This document shows, one piece after another, positions 1 through 8,264 of a stretch of DNA of 64,000 bases. Each line of letters opens with the position of its first letter. Positions within the stretch are counted from its first letter, which is position 1. Position numbers and translations under genes: made by a program. The DNA is from Hufsiella arboris (GTDB lineage: Bacteria; Bacteroidota; Bacteroidia; Sphingobacteriales; Sphingobacteriaceae). The notes under the pieces are model-generated. The model saw only the letters and a list, made by a program, of their open reading frames with translations. It made no database searches and was not told the origin of the DNA. The stretch lies in NCBI RefSeq assembly GCF_009834875.1, contig NZ_WVHT01000004.1:186001-250000 (forward strand). The letters run 5' to 3'.

Positions 1-499
1 TTTTACTGATCAGCAACAGACCGGAAGTATCTTTATCGATGCGATGCACCAAACCCGGCCGCCCGTCATTTCCCGGAAGCTCCGGCAATTGCTGAAAGTG
101 GTAAACCAGGGCGTTAACAAGGGTTCCGGTATAATTATTATATCCGGGATGAACGACCATGCCGGCATCCTTATTCACAACGATCACATCATCGTCTTCA
201 TACACAATATCCAAAGGAATATTTTCTGGATAAACCTCTGTGTCGCGCGGAGGATGCGGTAACACGACCGAAATTACATCCGCAGGCTTTACTTTGTAAC
301 TGGCTTTAACCGGTTTATCGTTCACCAGCACATTTTCCGCCTCAATCGCATTTTGAATACGGTTGCGCGAAGCATTTTCAATACGATGCATCAAAAATTT
401 GTCGATCCTTAAAAGCGATTGGCCCTTATCAACAACAACCCGTAAATGTTCGTATAAATCCTGCTCTTCCTGCTCTGGCAATTCGATTTCTTCCTGCAT
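1..499 (-). CDS. rluD: RluA/RluD-family 23S rRNA pseudouridine synthase (3' end cut by window)
   Basis: The first 166 residues are visible. An N-terminal S4-like RNA-binding segment (about residues 29-75, LRIDKFL...NRIQNAI) is followed by the start of the catalytic domain, with the family motif HRIDKDTSG at residues 152-160; Asp155 would be the catalytic aspartate. The family isomerises uridines in 23S rRNA helix 69 (RluD) or related sites. The assignment to RluD rather than RluC/RluA rests on domain order and is less certain than the family. The ATG at 497-499 is the only sensible start and lies four bases from a TAccTTTG promoter box. The C-terminus lies off the window. Confidence 0.93.
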   Translation of the reverse strand, partial: MQEEIELPEQEEQDLYEHLRVVVDKGQSLLRIDKFLMHRIENASRNRIQNAIEAENVLVNDKPVKASYKVKPADVISVVLPHPPRDTEVYPENIPLDIVYEDDDVIVVNKDAGMVVHPGYNNYTGTLVNALVYHFQQLPELPGNDGRPGLVHRIDKDTSGLLLISK

Positions 500-503
500 G
501 GTG

Positions 504-511
504 CAAAGGTA
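504..511 (-). promoter_or_regulatory. -7 box of rluD, almost on the start codon
   Basis: Read on the minus strand this is TACCTTTG, an exact match to the Bacteroidota -7 consensus TAnnTTTG. Only four bases separate it from the rluD ATG, so the transcript would start at or next to the start codon. No TTG is found at the -33 spacing. Confidence 0.5.
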
Positions 512-621
512 TAGAATTGACGGATATGAGAGTGGCATTACCGGTCCTGAAGTTTTGATTGCAATTTATTTCTGAAGTATCGATGATTTAGAAAATGAAC
601 GCTATGTGCTACGATCGGTAG

Positions 622-702
622 CTGGCCCTGTTTTCCGCTTTTACTCCTCGCCCCTTGCATATTTGCATCGCCCCGCTGCGGGGTAACGCTTCAACCAGGT
701 TT
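622..702 (-). repeat. Dispersed intergenic repeat, family 2 copy (degenerate)
   Basis: On the minus strand this reads TAAACC(t)GG..GAAGCG...CCCGCAGCG...GGGGCGAGGA, matching the copy at 18082-18166 in order and spacing. It sits in the 379-base gap between rluD and the GH3 gene. The rest of the gap shows no gene. Confidence 0.5.
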
Positions 703-878
703 ATACTGAACGTTCATACACAAAATGCATAGCGCAGATCAATAAGTAGGAAAATACTGTCGCAATTGTAACAACGATCAGCATTGCTAATAGCTGAACA
801 TCAACGTAAAAAATCAATTGATAATCCCTATTTTAGTTGACACTAATCAATCCCATAAACCACTGCAATTAATTATTC

Positions 879-3209
879 ATGAAAAAAAATTTACCAGCTT
901 GCCTGCTTCTTGTAGCCGGTTCGGCTTCGATTACATTTGCCCAAACAACTGTACAAAGTCAAACCGAAAAATCTTATATCGAAATCAGTTCAGGTAAAGG
1001 CCAGAAACTTGCTTATAACCCTTCATCGGGCATAAAAATTCTAAAGGTTGGGGGATTATCCTTCAAGGACTTAAACAAAAACGGAAAACTCGATAAATAC
1101 GAGGACTGGCGCCTGCCTGCCGAAGAACGGGCACAAGACCTTGCCTCGAAAATGTCGGTTGAGCAGATAGCAGGATTGATGCTGTACAGCCGGCACCAGC
1201 CAATTCCTAATCCTCCCGGCGGCCCATTTGCCGGCACTTACAAAGGCAAACCATATCCGGCAAGTGGTGCCAAACCGTCGGATCTCAGTGATCAGCAAAT
1301 TCAGTTTATCACAAAAGACAATGTCAGGCATATTTTGATCACCTCCGTTCAAACTCCGGCAATTGCTGCCGAGTGGAACAATAATGTGCAGGCCTTGGCC
1401 GAAGTTACCGGCCTGGGTATTCCCGCAAACAACAGTTCGGACCCGCGGCATGGAACAGTTGCTTTCGCGGAATTCAATGCAGGCGCAGGCGGACAAATTT
1501 CTATGTGGCCCGGCTCTTTGGGTTTAGCCGCAACGTTCGATCCGCAGCTGGTTGAGCATTTCGGGCATATCGCCGCAACAGAATACCGTGCTTTAGGGAT
1601 CGGAACAGCACTTTCGCCGCAGGTTGATATTGCTACCGAACCTCGTTGGTGGCGCTTTAACGGAACCTTCGGTGAAAACCCATTGCTCGCAACCGACATG
1701 GCACGCGCGTACATTGATGGCTTCCAAACTTCAACCGGTACCAAAGAAATTCACGACGGCTGGGGTTACAACAGCGTCAACGCGATGGTTAAACACTGGC
1801 CGGGCGGTGGCTCGGGCGAAGGCGGTCGCGATTCACATTACGGTTTTGGAAAATACGCGGTTTACCCGGGTAACAACTTCAGCACACACTTCGACCCTTT
1901 CGTAAAGGGTGCATTCAAATTGAAAGGTAAAACGGGAACGGCTGCTTCGGTAATGCCATTTTATACAATCTCTTACAACCAGGACACAAAGTATGGAGAG
2001 AATGTGGGCAATAATTATAATAAATACATTATCGGCGATCTACTCCGCGGGAAATATCAGTACGATGGAGTGGTTTGTACCGACTGGCTCGTTACAGCCG
2101 ATGAAACGTCGATCGATCAATTCTTGTCTGGAAAAGCCTGGGGCGTAGAAAAACTGACCGTTGCAGAGCGTCATTATAAAGCGTTGATGGCGGGAGTTGA
2201 CCAGTTCGGCGGAAACAGCGACATGGCACCCGTTATTTCTGCATACCAGATGGGAGTAAAAGACCATGGCGAAAAATTTATGCGCCAGCGCTTTGAACAA
2301 TCGGCCGTGCGCCTGCTTAGAAATATTTTCCAGATTGGCTTATTTGAAAATCCTTATCTCAATCCGCTGGAAACCCAAAAAACTGTCGGCAAACCTGAAT
2401 TTATGGCGGCTGGTTATGAAGCGCAGCTGAAATCGGTGGTGATGCTGAAAAATAAGAACCATGTTCTTCCTCTTCAAAAAAATAAAACCGTTTACGTTCC
2501 AAAGCAATTTACCCCGGCAGGTAAAAACTTTTTAGGTATGCCGACACCGGAAAAACTGGATTATCCGGTAAACTTAAATGTGGTAAAGAAATATTTTAAC
2601 GTCACAAACAATCCGGATTCAGCCGATTATGCCCTGGTGTTTATTACGAGCCCTTCATCGCAGGGAGGTTATGATGCGGCTGACGTAAAAAGCGGCGGCA
2701 ATGGTTATTTACCTATTAGTTTACAGTATTCACCTTACAAAGCTGCAGAAGCCCGCGAAACCAGTATTGCCGGCGGCGACCCGCTGGAAAATTTCACCAA
2801 TCGCAGTTATAAGAATAAAACCTCAACCGCGATTAACACCTCCGACCTCAAAATGGTTACCGATACTTACGCGAAAATGAAAGGTAAACCGGTTATTGTT
2901 TCCGTAGTATTGAACAATCCGATGATATTTAGTGAATTCGAACAAAACGCTGATGCCATCGTAGGTCAGTTTGCTGTGCAGGACCAGGCAGTGCTCGACA
3001 TTCTTACCGGCAAAACCGAGCCATCAGCCTTACTTCCGTTCCAAATGCCGGCCGATATGAACACCGTTGAAAAACAGAACGAAGACGTTCCACAAGACAT
3101 GACCTGTTACAAAGATTCTGAAGGACATGTTTATGATTTCGGTTATGGATTGAACTGGAAAGGTGTAATCAGCGACGGGCGAACTGCAAAATACGTTCAA
3201 AAAAAGTAA
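879..3209 (+). CDS. Secreted glycoside hydrolase family 3 (beta-glucosidase-type)
   Basis: 776 residues. A signal peptide ends near residue 21 (SITFAQ), so the enzyme should reach the periplasm or outside. The GH3 N-terminal barrel is clear: the KHWPGGG motif at residues 305-311 (family form KHFPGHG) binds substrate, and the VVCTDW segment places the catalytic nucleophile at Asp402. The GH3 C-terminal sandwich follows (VVMLKNKNHVLPL near residue 520). GH3 enzymes remove terminal beta-linked glucose or related sugars; the exact sugar cannot be read from sequence. A glycine-rich stretch with GSGEGGRDSHYG after the KHWPGGG motif resembles the exo-beta-glucosidase subgroup. The gene stands alone with its own terminator and has no SusC/D pair beside it. 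Confidence 0.93.
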   Translation: MKKNLPACLLLVAGSASITFAQTTVQSQTEKSYIEISSGKGQKLAYNPSSGIKILKVGGLSFKDLNKNGKLDKYEDWRLPAEERAQDLASKMSVEQIAGLMLYSRHQPIPNPPGGPFAGTYKGKPYPASGAKPSDLSDQQIQFITKDNVRHILITSVQTPAIAAEWNNNVQALAEVTGLGIPANNSSDPRHGTVAFAEFNAGAGGQISMWPGSLGLAATFDPQLVEHFGHIAATEYRALGIGTALSPQVDIATEPRWWRFNGTFGENPLLATDMARAYIDGFQTSTGTKEIHDGWGYNSVNAMVKHWPGGGSGEGGRDSHYGFGKYAVYPGNNFSTHFDPFVKGAFKLKGKTGTAASVMPFYTISYNQDTKYGENVGNNYNKYIIGDLLRGKYQYDGVVCTDWLVTADETSIDQFLSGKAWGVEKLTVAERHYKALMAGVDQFGGNSDMAPVISAYQMGVKDHGEKFMRQRFEQSAVRLLRNIFQIGLFENPYLNPLETQKTVGKPEFMAAGYEAQLKSVVMLKNKNHVLPLQKNKTVYVPKQFTPAGKNFLGMPTPEKLDYPVNLNVVKKYFNVTNNPDSADYALVFITSPSSQGGYDAADVKSGGNGYLPISLQYSPYKAAEARETSIAGGDPLENFTNRSYKNKTSTAINTSDLKMVTDTYAKMKGKPVIVSVVLNNPMIFSEFEQNADAIVGQFAVQDQAVLDILTGKTEPSALLPFQMPADMNTVEKQNEDVPQDMTCYKDSEGHVYDFGYGLNWKGVISDGRTAKYVQKK

Positions 3210-3232
3210 TTAATTTTCATGTAATAAGTAGT

Positions 3233-3263
3233 AAAAAGGGATGCTGACAGTATCCCTTTTTTT
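3233..3263 (+). terminator. Rho-independent terminator of the GH3 gene
   Basis: AAAAAGGGAT, a short loop, then ATCCCTTTTTTT. It starts about 25 bases after the GH3 stop. Confidence 0.8.
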
Positions 3264-3333
3264 ACCTGGCATTCATTCCTTAAACGCCTTTACTGGCGAA
3301 AGCATGGTTTCGATAAAAGCGAGCCGACGCCGA

Positions 3334-3777
3334 TTATTTTTCATCGCTTAATCGGGATTTTATGCGTTCGAGGCCATTATTTACACCATTTTTAATCATT
3401 TTACCATAACCGTCATCGTTCAAAAAATTGGAATAATCAAGGGCTGATTTATAATTTTCTATCGCCTTTTCAAACTGCTCCAAATCCTCATAACCTTTCG
3501 CGATATTCAAGTAAAGTGAAGGGTATGCCCCTTTAACACTGTCATCATTTATCTTTAGCGCCAAAGACAATGCTAATTCATCCCAGGATAGTTTATCAAC
3601 AGCATGCTTTTGGTGCCGGGCTACATAATGAGCGGCGGTAAATTTCTCTTTGTCGTTGGTCGCCTCTTCCCAGGCCTGGTGAAATACCTTGGAAGCTTCT
3701 TCATTTTTCCCCTCACCTTCCAGACTCATTCCTTTCGCACAAAGTTTAACAATTTTGTTGTCGGCCTCGAATTGCAT
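3334..3777 (-). CDS. Small TPR-like cytoplasmic protein
   Basis: 148 residues from the ATG at 3775-3777, chosen because the sequence before it (an in-frame ATG at 3825 would add 16 residues) does not look conserved in style. The protein is soluble and has no signal peptide. Two helix-turn-helix repeat units are visible: GEGKNEEASKVFHQAWEEA and the later LYLNIAKGYEDLEQFEKAIENYKSAL, the latter a clear tetratricopeptide unit. Similar short TPR proteins are common in Bacteroidota, but no function is established. The end is charged (RIKSRLSDEK). It follows the Crp/Fnr gene on the same strand after about 67 bases, so the two may be co-transcribed. Confidence 0.7.
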   Translation of the reverse strand: MQFEADNKIVKLCAKGMSLEGEGKNEEASKVFHQAWEEATNDKEKFTAAHYVARHQKHAVDKLSWDELALSLALKINDDSVKGAYPSLYLNIAKGYEDLEQFEKAIENYKSALDYSNFLNDDGYGKMIKNGVNNGLERIKSRLSDEK

Positions 3778-3844
3778 AATGCTATTTGTTTTTTCTAAGG
3801 TACGACCGTGAAATGACCCAGGCATTGATCTGCATCAAAAAGCG

Positions 3845-4411
3845 TTATGTCGACTTCAATCTGCTTAAAGTTTCCTCCCGGATATCAAGATATGAGGCTA
3901 ATATCTTGTTAGACAATCTTTGAACATACTCAGGATGATCGGCAAGCAATTCTTGATAGCGTTGTGCGGCGGTTAATGTGGCCAATTGCTGTAATTTTTT
4001 ATGTTGATGCATATAGGCTATCTCCAGAAAGTGATTATAAAATTCCAGCCAGCCCGGTATTTCGACAAGCAAACGACGGAAATTGCTATAAGTTATGACG
4101 TACAGTTCCGAATCTTCTATCGCTTCTACAAATTCTGTTGAAGGTGCCTGCCCGACAAAACTTGACAATGCTGTTACTACCGCCCCTTCTAAAGCGATGA
4201 CTCTTGAACGTTGCTGACCTGCGCTGTTTAGAAAATATGTCCTGACAGAACCGCATCCGACGAAATAAAACTCTTTACACACCTCGCCGGCATCAACTAA
4301 AACGGTCCCGCGGTTGACTTTCCGTAGCTTAAAGCTGTTAACTATCTCATTAATTCCCCGCTCGTCGATATTTGTAGTTGCCCGGAGATAGTTTTTAAAG
4401 CGTCCTGTCAT
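3845..4411 (-). CDS. Crp/Fnr-family transcriptional regulator
   Basis: 188 residues from the ATG at 4409-4411; an in-frame ATG at 4456 would add 15 residues unlike the family. The N-terminal cyclic-nucleotide-binding-like fold is recognisable (VNRGTVLVDAGEVCKEFYFVGCGSVRTYF) and the C-terminus holds a short helix-turn-helix with YLDIREETLSRLKS, the usual recognition helix of Bacteroidota Crp/Fnr proteins. There is no Fnr-type N-terminal cysteine cluster, and the cAMP-binding residues are not convincing, so the ligand is unknown. These regulators often control neighbouring or stress genes; nothing here identifies the target. Confidence 0.85.
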   Translation of the reverse strand: MTGRFKNYLRATTNIDERGINEIVNSFKLRKVNRGTVLVDAGEVCKEFYFVGCGSVRTYFLNSAGQQRSRVIALEGAVVTALSSFVGQAPSTEFVEAIEDSELYVITYSNFRRLLVEIPGWLEFYNHFLEIAYMHQHKKLQQLATLTAAQRYQELLADHPEYVQRLSNKILASYLDIREETLSRLKST

Positions 4412-4501
4412 GATGCTGGTAGTTGACTGCGATATCCTCAGAGTAGCAGTTCTCAATTTTAATAATTTAAAATCTCCATCTCAAGCCCGCCGCGATGAAA
4501 T

Positions 4502-4624
4502 ATGTACGGCGATAAAGGAATCCTGGAAACCGTTGTTTTAGTGAAAGCCTTTTTAATATACATTTTCGGGTATAATGCACCGGAATACAAGCAGGTATCG
4601 GCGTTGTATTTTAAGGCGGTTTAG
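4502..4624 (+). CDS. Possible 40-residue ORF of unknown function
   Basis: An ATG-initiated frame of 40 codons with a hydrophobic middle (VVLVKAFLIYIFGY), ending about 20 bases before a strong terminator. The short distance to the terminator is the only argument that it is expressed. It could equally be the end of a decayed gene or chance. No family is recognised. Confidence 0.2.
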   Translation: MYGDKGILETVVLVKAFLIYIFGYNAPEYKQVSALYFKAV

Positions 4625-4644
4625 GGATTGTAAATGATTGACGG

Positions 4645-4678
4645 CCGGGTGAGATTGACTTCTTACCCGGTTTTTTTG
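4645..4678 (+). terminator. Rho-independent terminator without an obvious gene before it
   Basis: Stem CCGGGTGAGA / TCTTACCCGG (one G-U pair, 6-base loop) followed by seven T. Only the 40-codon frame at 4502-4624 precedes it on this strand. The remainder of the 447-base gap (4412-4903) shows nothing else. Confidence 0.75.
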
Positions 4679-4903
4679 CGGCGTAAAAGCTTAAACTTTA
4701 GCTGTCGAAATCTTGCGCTATAAAATCCATCTCTTTATATTTTTAATAAGCTAACTAAGCCAGTTTAATGAATAATAATTTAAATTATCTTAGCGGATAG
4801 AAGTAGATACGTGGCTCCAATTCTGCTTGCCGTAGAGGGATTGAAGTGATAGAATGGCTTCTATAAACAAGTTATAAGGCATTTTAACCCGACAAAACCT
4901 ACT

Positions 4904-5395
4904 ATGAAAAGAAGCCTGACAATTTTTATTTTAATCGTTCTTTCCGTTTTCAAAAGTTTTGGTCAGACAAATTCAAACCCAATAATTGCTGAACATTATA
5001 AGACTAAGAAATTTGACACTGCTATTTTTCCAGCTAGTTCGCTAGACATGGATCCTGGAAAGCGTTTCACCCCGAACAAAGAGGAAATAAACAGAGCCGA
5101 AACTAATTTAAATTCCGATTTAAAAGACCTAAATAAGAACAAACCTAATCAATCTCCAGCAACTGTTATTCACGAAAAACTTCGAAAATATAAACGACAA
5201 TATTTTGGTTATACCGACCAAAATGGAAATCGAATATTACTAATAAATTGCTTTTGGTCTAAAATCAAAGAATTTAATGAACGTTGGCTTAACGAAAAAA
5301 TAGTTGTGTTCGACGGTGGAAGCTATTTTTGGCAAATAAAATTCAATCTTGACACGAATGAACTTTTTGAACTTTATGTAAATGACAACCCTTAA
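4904..5395 (+). CDS. Secreted hypothetical protein
   Basis: 163 residues with a signal peptide ending near residue 20 (FKSFGQ). The mature part is polar and rich in Asn, Lys and Asp, with no repeats, lipobox or membrane segments. No family is recognised. Base composition is clearly more AT-rich than in flanking genes, as is the GNAT gene that follows after 163 bases. Both lie just upstream of a decayed RAYT/REP locus, so the pair may have arrived by transfer (inference). Confidence 0.65.
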   Translation: MKRSLTIFILIVLSVFKSFGQTNSNPIIAEHYKTKKFDTAIFPASSLDMDPGKRFTPNKEEINRAETNLNSDLKDLNKNKPNQSPATVIHEKLRKYKRQYFGYTDQNGNRILLINCFWSKIKEFNERWLNEKIVVFDGGSYFWQIKFNLDTNELFELYVNDNP

Positions 5396-5558
5396 AGAAA
5401 AAGAAATACGCCTTATAACCACAGGTTTAGAAAATTGCGGGCGAAGTGCTCTAACTTCCTTTACTTCTTTATTTAGTTTTGTGGTGTGCGAGGTTCTGTA
5501 AGTAATTTCGCAATTTCTCAAACCTACCGAACGTTGGCTGTAATGCTACACGACTACA

Positions 5559-6104
5559 ATGAAACTTCAAACAGACAGACTGAATTTTAGACAAGTATCA
5601 ATTGATGATATAAGCAATATTCACGAATTACATTCTTTGTCAGAAACAGACAAATTTAACACGTTAGGAATTCCAAAAACAATTCAAGATACAGAAGGAA
5701 TTATTAACGAATGGTTGGTTGGACAAAATGCAAAACCACAGACTTCATATATTTTTTGTTTAGACCTGGTTGACACAAACCAATTCATTGGACTCATAGC
5801 TTTGAACATAGGAAAGCCAAATTATAAGACAGCGGAAGTTTGGTATAAAATTCATTTAGACCATTGGGGACAAGGTTATGCTTCAGAGGCTTTGACAAAA
5901 CTTTTGGACTTTAGTTTTAATGAAATCAAACTTCATAGAATTGAGGCAGGTTGTGCAGTTGAAAATATTGCGTCAAGTAAAGTGCTTGAAAAAGTTGGTA
6001 TGATAAGAGAAGGTATTAAAAGAAAGAAATTACCAATTAGAGGAGAATGGAAAGACAACTATTTCTATGCAATTTTAGACGAAGACTTTTATAGCAGTAA
6101 ATAG
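5559..6104 (+). CDS. GNAT N-acetyltransferase (RimJ/RimL type)
   Basis: 181 residues. The acetyl-CoA pyrophosphate-binding motif A is visible as HWGQGYASEA (about residues 107-116), followed by the RimL-type ENIASSKVLEKVGMIREG block. RimJ/RimL proteins acetylate protein N-termini or small molecules including antibiotics; the substrate here is unknown. The gene is AT-rich relative to its surroundings and ends just before the inverted repeats at 6129-6216. Confidence 0.85.
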   Translation: MKLQTDRLNFRQVSIDDISNIHELHSLSETDKFNTLGIPKTIQDTEGIINEWLVGQNAKPQTSYIFCLDLVDTNQFIGLIALNIGKPNYKTAEVWYKIHLDHWGQGYASEALTKLLDFSFNEIKLHRIEAGCAVENIASSKVLEKVGMIREGIKRKKLPIRGEWKDNYFYAILDEDFYSSK

Positions 6105-6128
6105 CTTCGTTGGACTAAACCCACAGTC

Positions 6129-6216
6129 GTCCTCGTTTGTAACCTACCGTTTACCAACACTCATCCTCGTTTGTAACGAGGATGTCTAAGAAGCACGACT
6201 TTGTCATATTATGACA
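6129..6216. repeat. Direct and inverted repeats upstream of a RAYT remnant
   Basis: TCCTCGTTTGTAAC occurs twice (6129-6142 and 6164-6177). The second lies inside a perfect hairpin, CATCCTCG (6162-6169) / CGAGGATG (6177-6184). Next comes the near-perfect palindrome TGTCATA-T-TATGACA (6202-6216). Such hairpins typically flank RAYT transposase genes. Confidence 0.7.
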
Positions 6217-6300
6217 TCTTTTGAGGATTAACTGTAGAGCGATATAATCGCACATCCGCTTTTTAAAACGCAGACGATGAATGATTTAGCACCCCCGCTA

Positions 6301-6321
6301 GCGCGAGCTTGTAGCTCGTGC
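6301..6321. repeat. REP-type hairpin in front of the RAYT remnant
   Basis: GCGCGAGCT-TGT-AGCTCGTGC, arms matching at 8 of 9 positions with a three-base loop, 13 bases before the remnant's ATG. Confidence 0.7.
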
Positions 6322-6334
6322 AACATCATAACAA

Positions 6335-6427
6335 ATGAGCAGGAAATATAAATTTTATAATAAAGATGGTTTATACTTTGCCAGCTTTTCAACGGTTTAT
6401 TGGATCGATGTATTTGTAAGAGAAAGG
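6335..6427 (+). pseudogene. Truncated REP-associated tyrosine transposase (RAYT)
   Basis: The first 31 codons read like the start of a Bacteroidota RAYT (MSRKYKF..KDGLYF.SF then TVYWIDVFVRERY). The HUH motif and catalytic tyrosine that should follow are missing: after about 6427 the reading frame passes into REP-type hairpins and simple sequence. An open frame continues to 6589 but has no RAYT character. The best reading is an internal deletion that joined the gene's 5' end to its downstream repeats. Y1/HUH proteins of this family process REP hairpins; this copy must be inactive. Confidence 0.75.
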
Positions 6428-6437
6428 TATCTCGCTG

Positions 6438-6497
6438 TTCGAAGTGTTCAGCGCAGCGGTCACTTCGAATATTCAATAAAAAGGAGTCTCCGACTCC
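6438..6497. repeat. Two REP-type hairpins downstream of the RAYT remnant
   Basis: TTCGAAGTG (6438-6446) pairs with CACTTCGAA (6461-6469). GGAGTC-TCC-GACTCC (6483-6497) is a perfect short hairpin. They mark the downstream edge of the old RAYT element. The stretch 6498-6687 contains no further gene. Confidence 0.65.
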
Positions 6498-6687
6498 AGT
6501 ATTCCTTTTCCATCCAAATTAGCTACTTCCGCAAAAGTAACTTCCTCCCACTAAACCTAAACTCGCAACCGCCAAACTTAAACTCATAACCGCCAAACCA
6601 ATCCTGTCGCATCCGTCCCGCTAAATTGTCGCTGCGCCGCTTGCAATCCAACCGCCTGCTCAGCAACTTTGTATAAAGCTTACCAAT

Positions 6688-7152
6688 ATGACTGCACAGA
6701 AAATTAAATTCAAAGCAGAGCTGCTGCTTGAACGTAAAACAGCAACCGGTATCCAGGTTCCTGAAGAAATTATCGAACAGTTGGGAAACGGAAAACGCCC
6801 GCCGGTAAAAGCAACCATTAACGCTTACACCTATTCCAGCACTATCGGCGTGATGGATGGTAAATTCATGCTGCCAGTCAGCGCCAGCGTCCGGGAAAAA
6901 GCTGGCGTAAAAGCCGGCGACGTGGTGGATGTTGAACTACAGCTGGATACTGAACCGCGGGAAGTGGAAGTACCCGCCGACCTGCAACAAGCGCTGGATG
7001 AAAATGCGGTGGCGAAAAGCTTTTTCGATACGCTTTCAAACAGCGGCAAAAAGCGGTTTACAATTCCGGTCGAACAGGCGAAAGCACCCGAAACGCGGGC
7101 GAAAAGGATCGAAAAGGCAATTGCCGACCTCGAAAAACAGAAGAAGATTTAA
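6688..7152 (+). CDS. DUF1905 / YdeI (OmpD-associated) family protein
   Basis: 154 residues. The first ~90 residues match the DUF1905 beta-barrel type (KFKAELL...TGIQVPEEI...LPVSASVREKAGVKAGDVVDVELQLD). The C-terminal part matches the YdeI/OmpD-associated helical segment (ALDENAVAKSFFDTLSNSGKKRF, then RAKRIEKAIADLEK). The two-domain arrangement is common in Bacteroidota. YdeI-like proteins have been linked to resistance to antimicrobial peptides in enterics; the biochemical role is unknown. It is soluble, has no signal peptide, and stands alone. Confidence 0.8.
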   Translation: MTAQKIKFKAELLLERKTATGIQVPEEIIEQLGNGKRPPVKATINAYTYSSTIGVMDGKFMLPVSASVREKAGVKAGDVVDVELQLDTEPREVEVPADLQQALDENAVAKSFFDTLSNSGKKRFTIPVEQAKAPETRAKRIEKAIADLEKQKKI

Positions 7153-7239
7153 ACGCTAATAACATAATGTAAATTATGGCAAACAATATTTGATCTGCGG
7201 TGACACTCCGCTAATATAAAAAGCGAACCCGCGTGTCAT

Positions 7240-7307
7240 AAACCCGGGCAAAGCGGATACCGGCCAACGTGGCTAAGGCCTGTGAAGTATGAGCGGAGCA
7301 CGGGACT
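7240..7307 (+). repeat. Dispersed intergenic repeat, family 1 copy A
   Basis: Begins TAAACCCGGGC, has the core AAGCGGATACCGGCC, then GGCTAAGGCCTG, GTATGAGCGGAGC and ends ACGGGACT. Four other copies share these blocks (54951-55016, 55954-56020, 62206-62270, 62369-62440). This copy lies in the 229-base gap before the DUF6438 gene. Confidence 0.8.
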
Positions 7308-7381
7308 AAAGATGCCATAGAACACAATCATCGATTTTCTGATAATTAAATGCCTATTTTGAAGGTATTGATCTATAATAT

Positions 7382-8197
7382 ATGAGGCTGCTGACTTTAT
7401 TTCTTTCGTTTCTTTTATCACTTAATTCTTTCGCGCAGCTTAAAAAGCTCAAAGGCTCATGGGTTAGTCACGATCAGGAATTTCTTTTAATTAAAGACAC
7501 AACGCTAACTAAAAACATAAACGGACTCTCTAATGCGCAGCTGCGAGACCAATATTTTGAGTTAGAAATTCTCGGCGACACCTTGAGTTTTCAACAACGC
7601 TATACCTCTTCGCGAACGAATTTTAAACAGCTTCATATCGACAGGTACGATTTTAAAATCAGTAAGCTGACTGATAGTAATCTCATCATCCGGCCGGTTT
7701 CAAAATTTTCAAAACAATTCTTTCCTGGCAAATCGGAACTTGTATTCAGGAGGCAGGAATTTACTGTCGATAGTACCTGGAAATTTGAAAAGATTACCTT
7801 TCATACTACAACCTGCATGGGCAATTGCAGGATTTATCACTTGCAGATTGACAGCACAAAAGCATTCAAATTACGTGCGCCTCTTCCTTCTAATTCGATT
7901 CCCCTTCGTAGATCTATCGTATCGCAGGATCGCTTTACCGGATCAGTCAGTGATTCATTATACGACAAACTTATATTCGCACTGAAAACATCGAATTTAC
8001 GGACGTTGAAAATGAACGAAGTATTGTGTTGCGATGCTCCCGAGCTTACTATTATTGTTCACTTCAATGGGCAGCGTAGATACTTCAAAACGATGTTTCC
8101 GCCCTTACTTGCCGATAACCTTGTCAGAACTCTATACAGTATCTGTGAAAATCAAAAAGGCATGCTAACCGATGAAAAATTCGATTTTGAATATTGA
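7382..8197 (+). CDS. Secreted DUF6438-type protein
   Basis: 271 residues with a signal peptide ending near residue 19 (LNSFAQ). The N-terminal half resembles a lipocalin-like/META-type beta domain (LKGSWVSHDQEFLLIKDTTL). The C-terminal half contains TTTCMGNCRIYHLQID, the two-cysteine signature of DUF6438 (CxGxCxxY), a Bacteroidota family without known function. A further CC pair (VLCCDAP) lies near residue 217. It is single, with no obvious operon partner. Confidence 0.7.
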   Translation: MRLLTLFLSFLLSLNSFAQLKKLKGSWVSHDQEFLLIKDTTLTKNINGLSNAQLRDQYFELEILGDTLSFQQRYTSSRTNFKQLHIDRYDFKISKLTDSNLIIRPVSKFSKQFFPGKSELVFRRQEFTVDSTWKFEKITFHTTTCMGNCRIYHLQIDSTKAFKLRAPLPSNSIPLRRSIVSQDRFTGSVSDSLYDKLIFALKTSNLRTLKMNEVLCCDAPELTIIVHFNGQRRYFKTMFPPLLADNLVRTLYSICENQKGMLTDEKFDFEY

Positions 8198-8264
8198 AAA
8201 TGGAGAGCCGTGATCTGAATAAGGTCACGTGCCAACGGAGCTGAATTTTTATAATACAAACTCC

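Noticed and set aside
1071-2300. Long antisense frames inside the GH3 gene
   Set aside because: They are shadows of a gene with an intact, domain-complete product on the plus strand.
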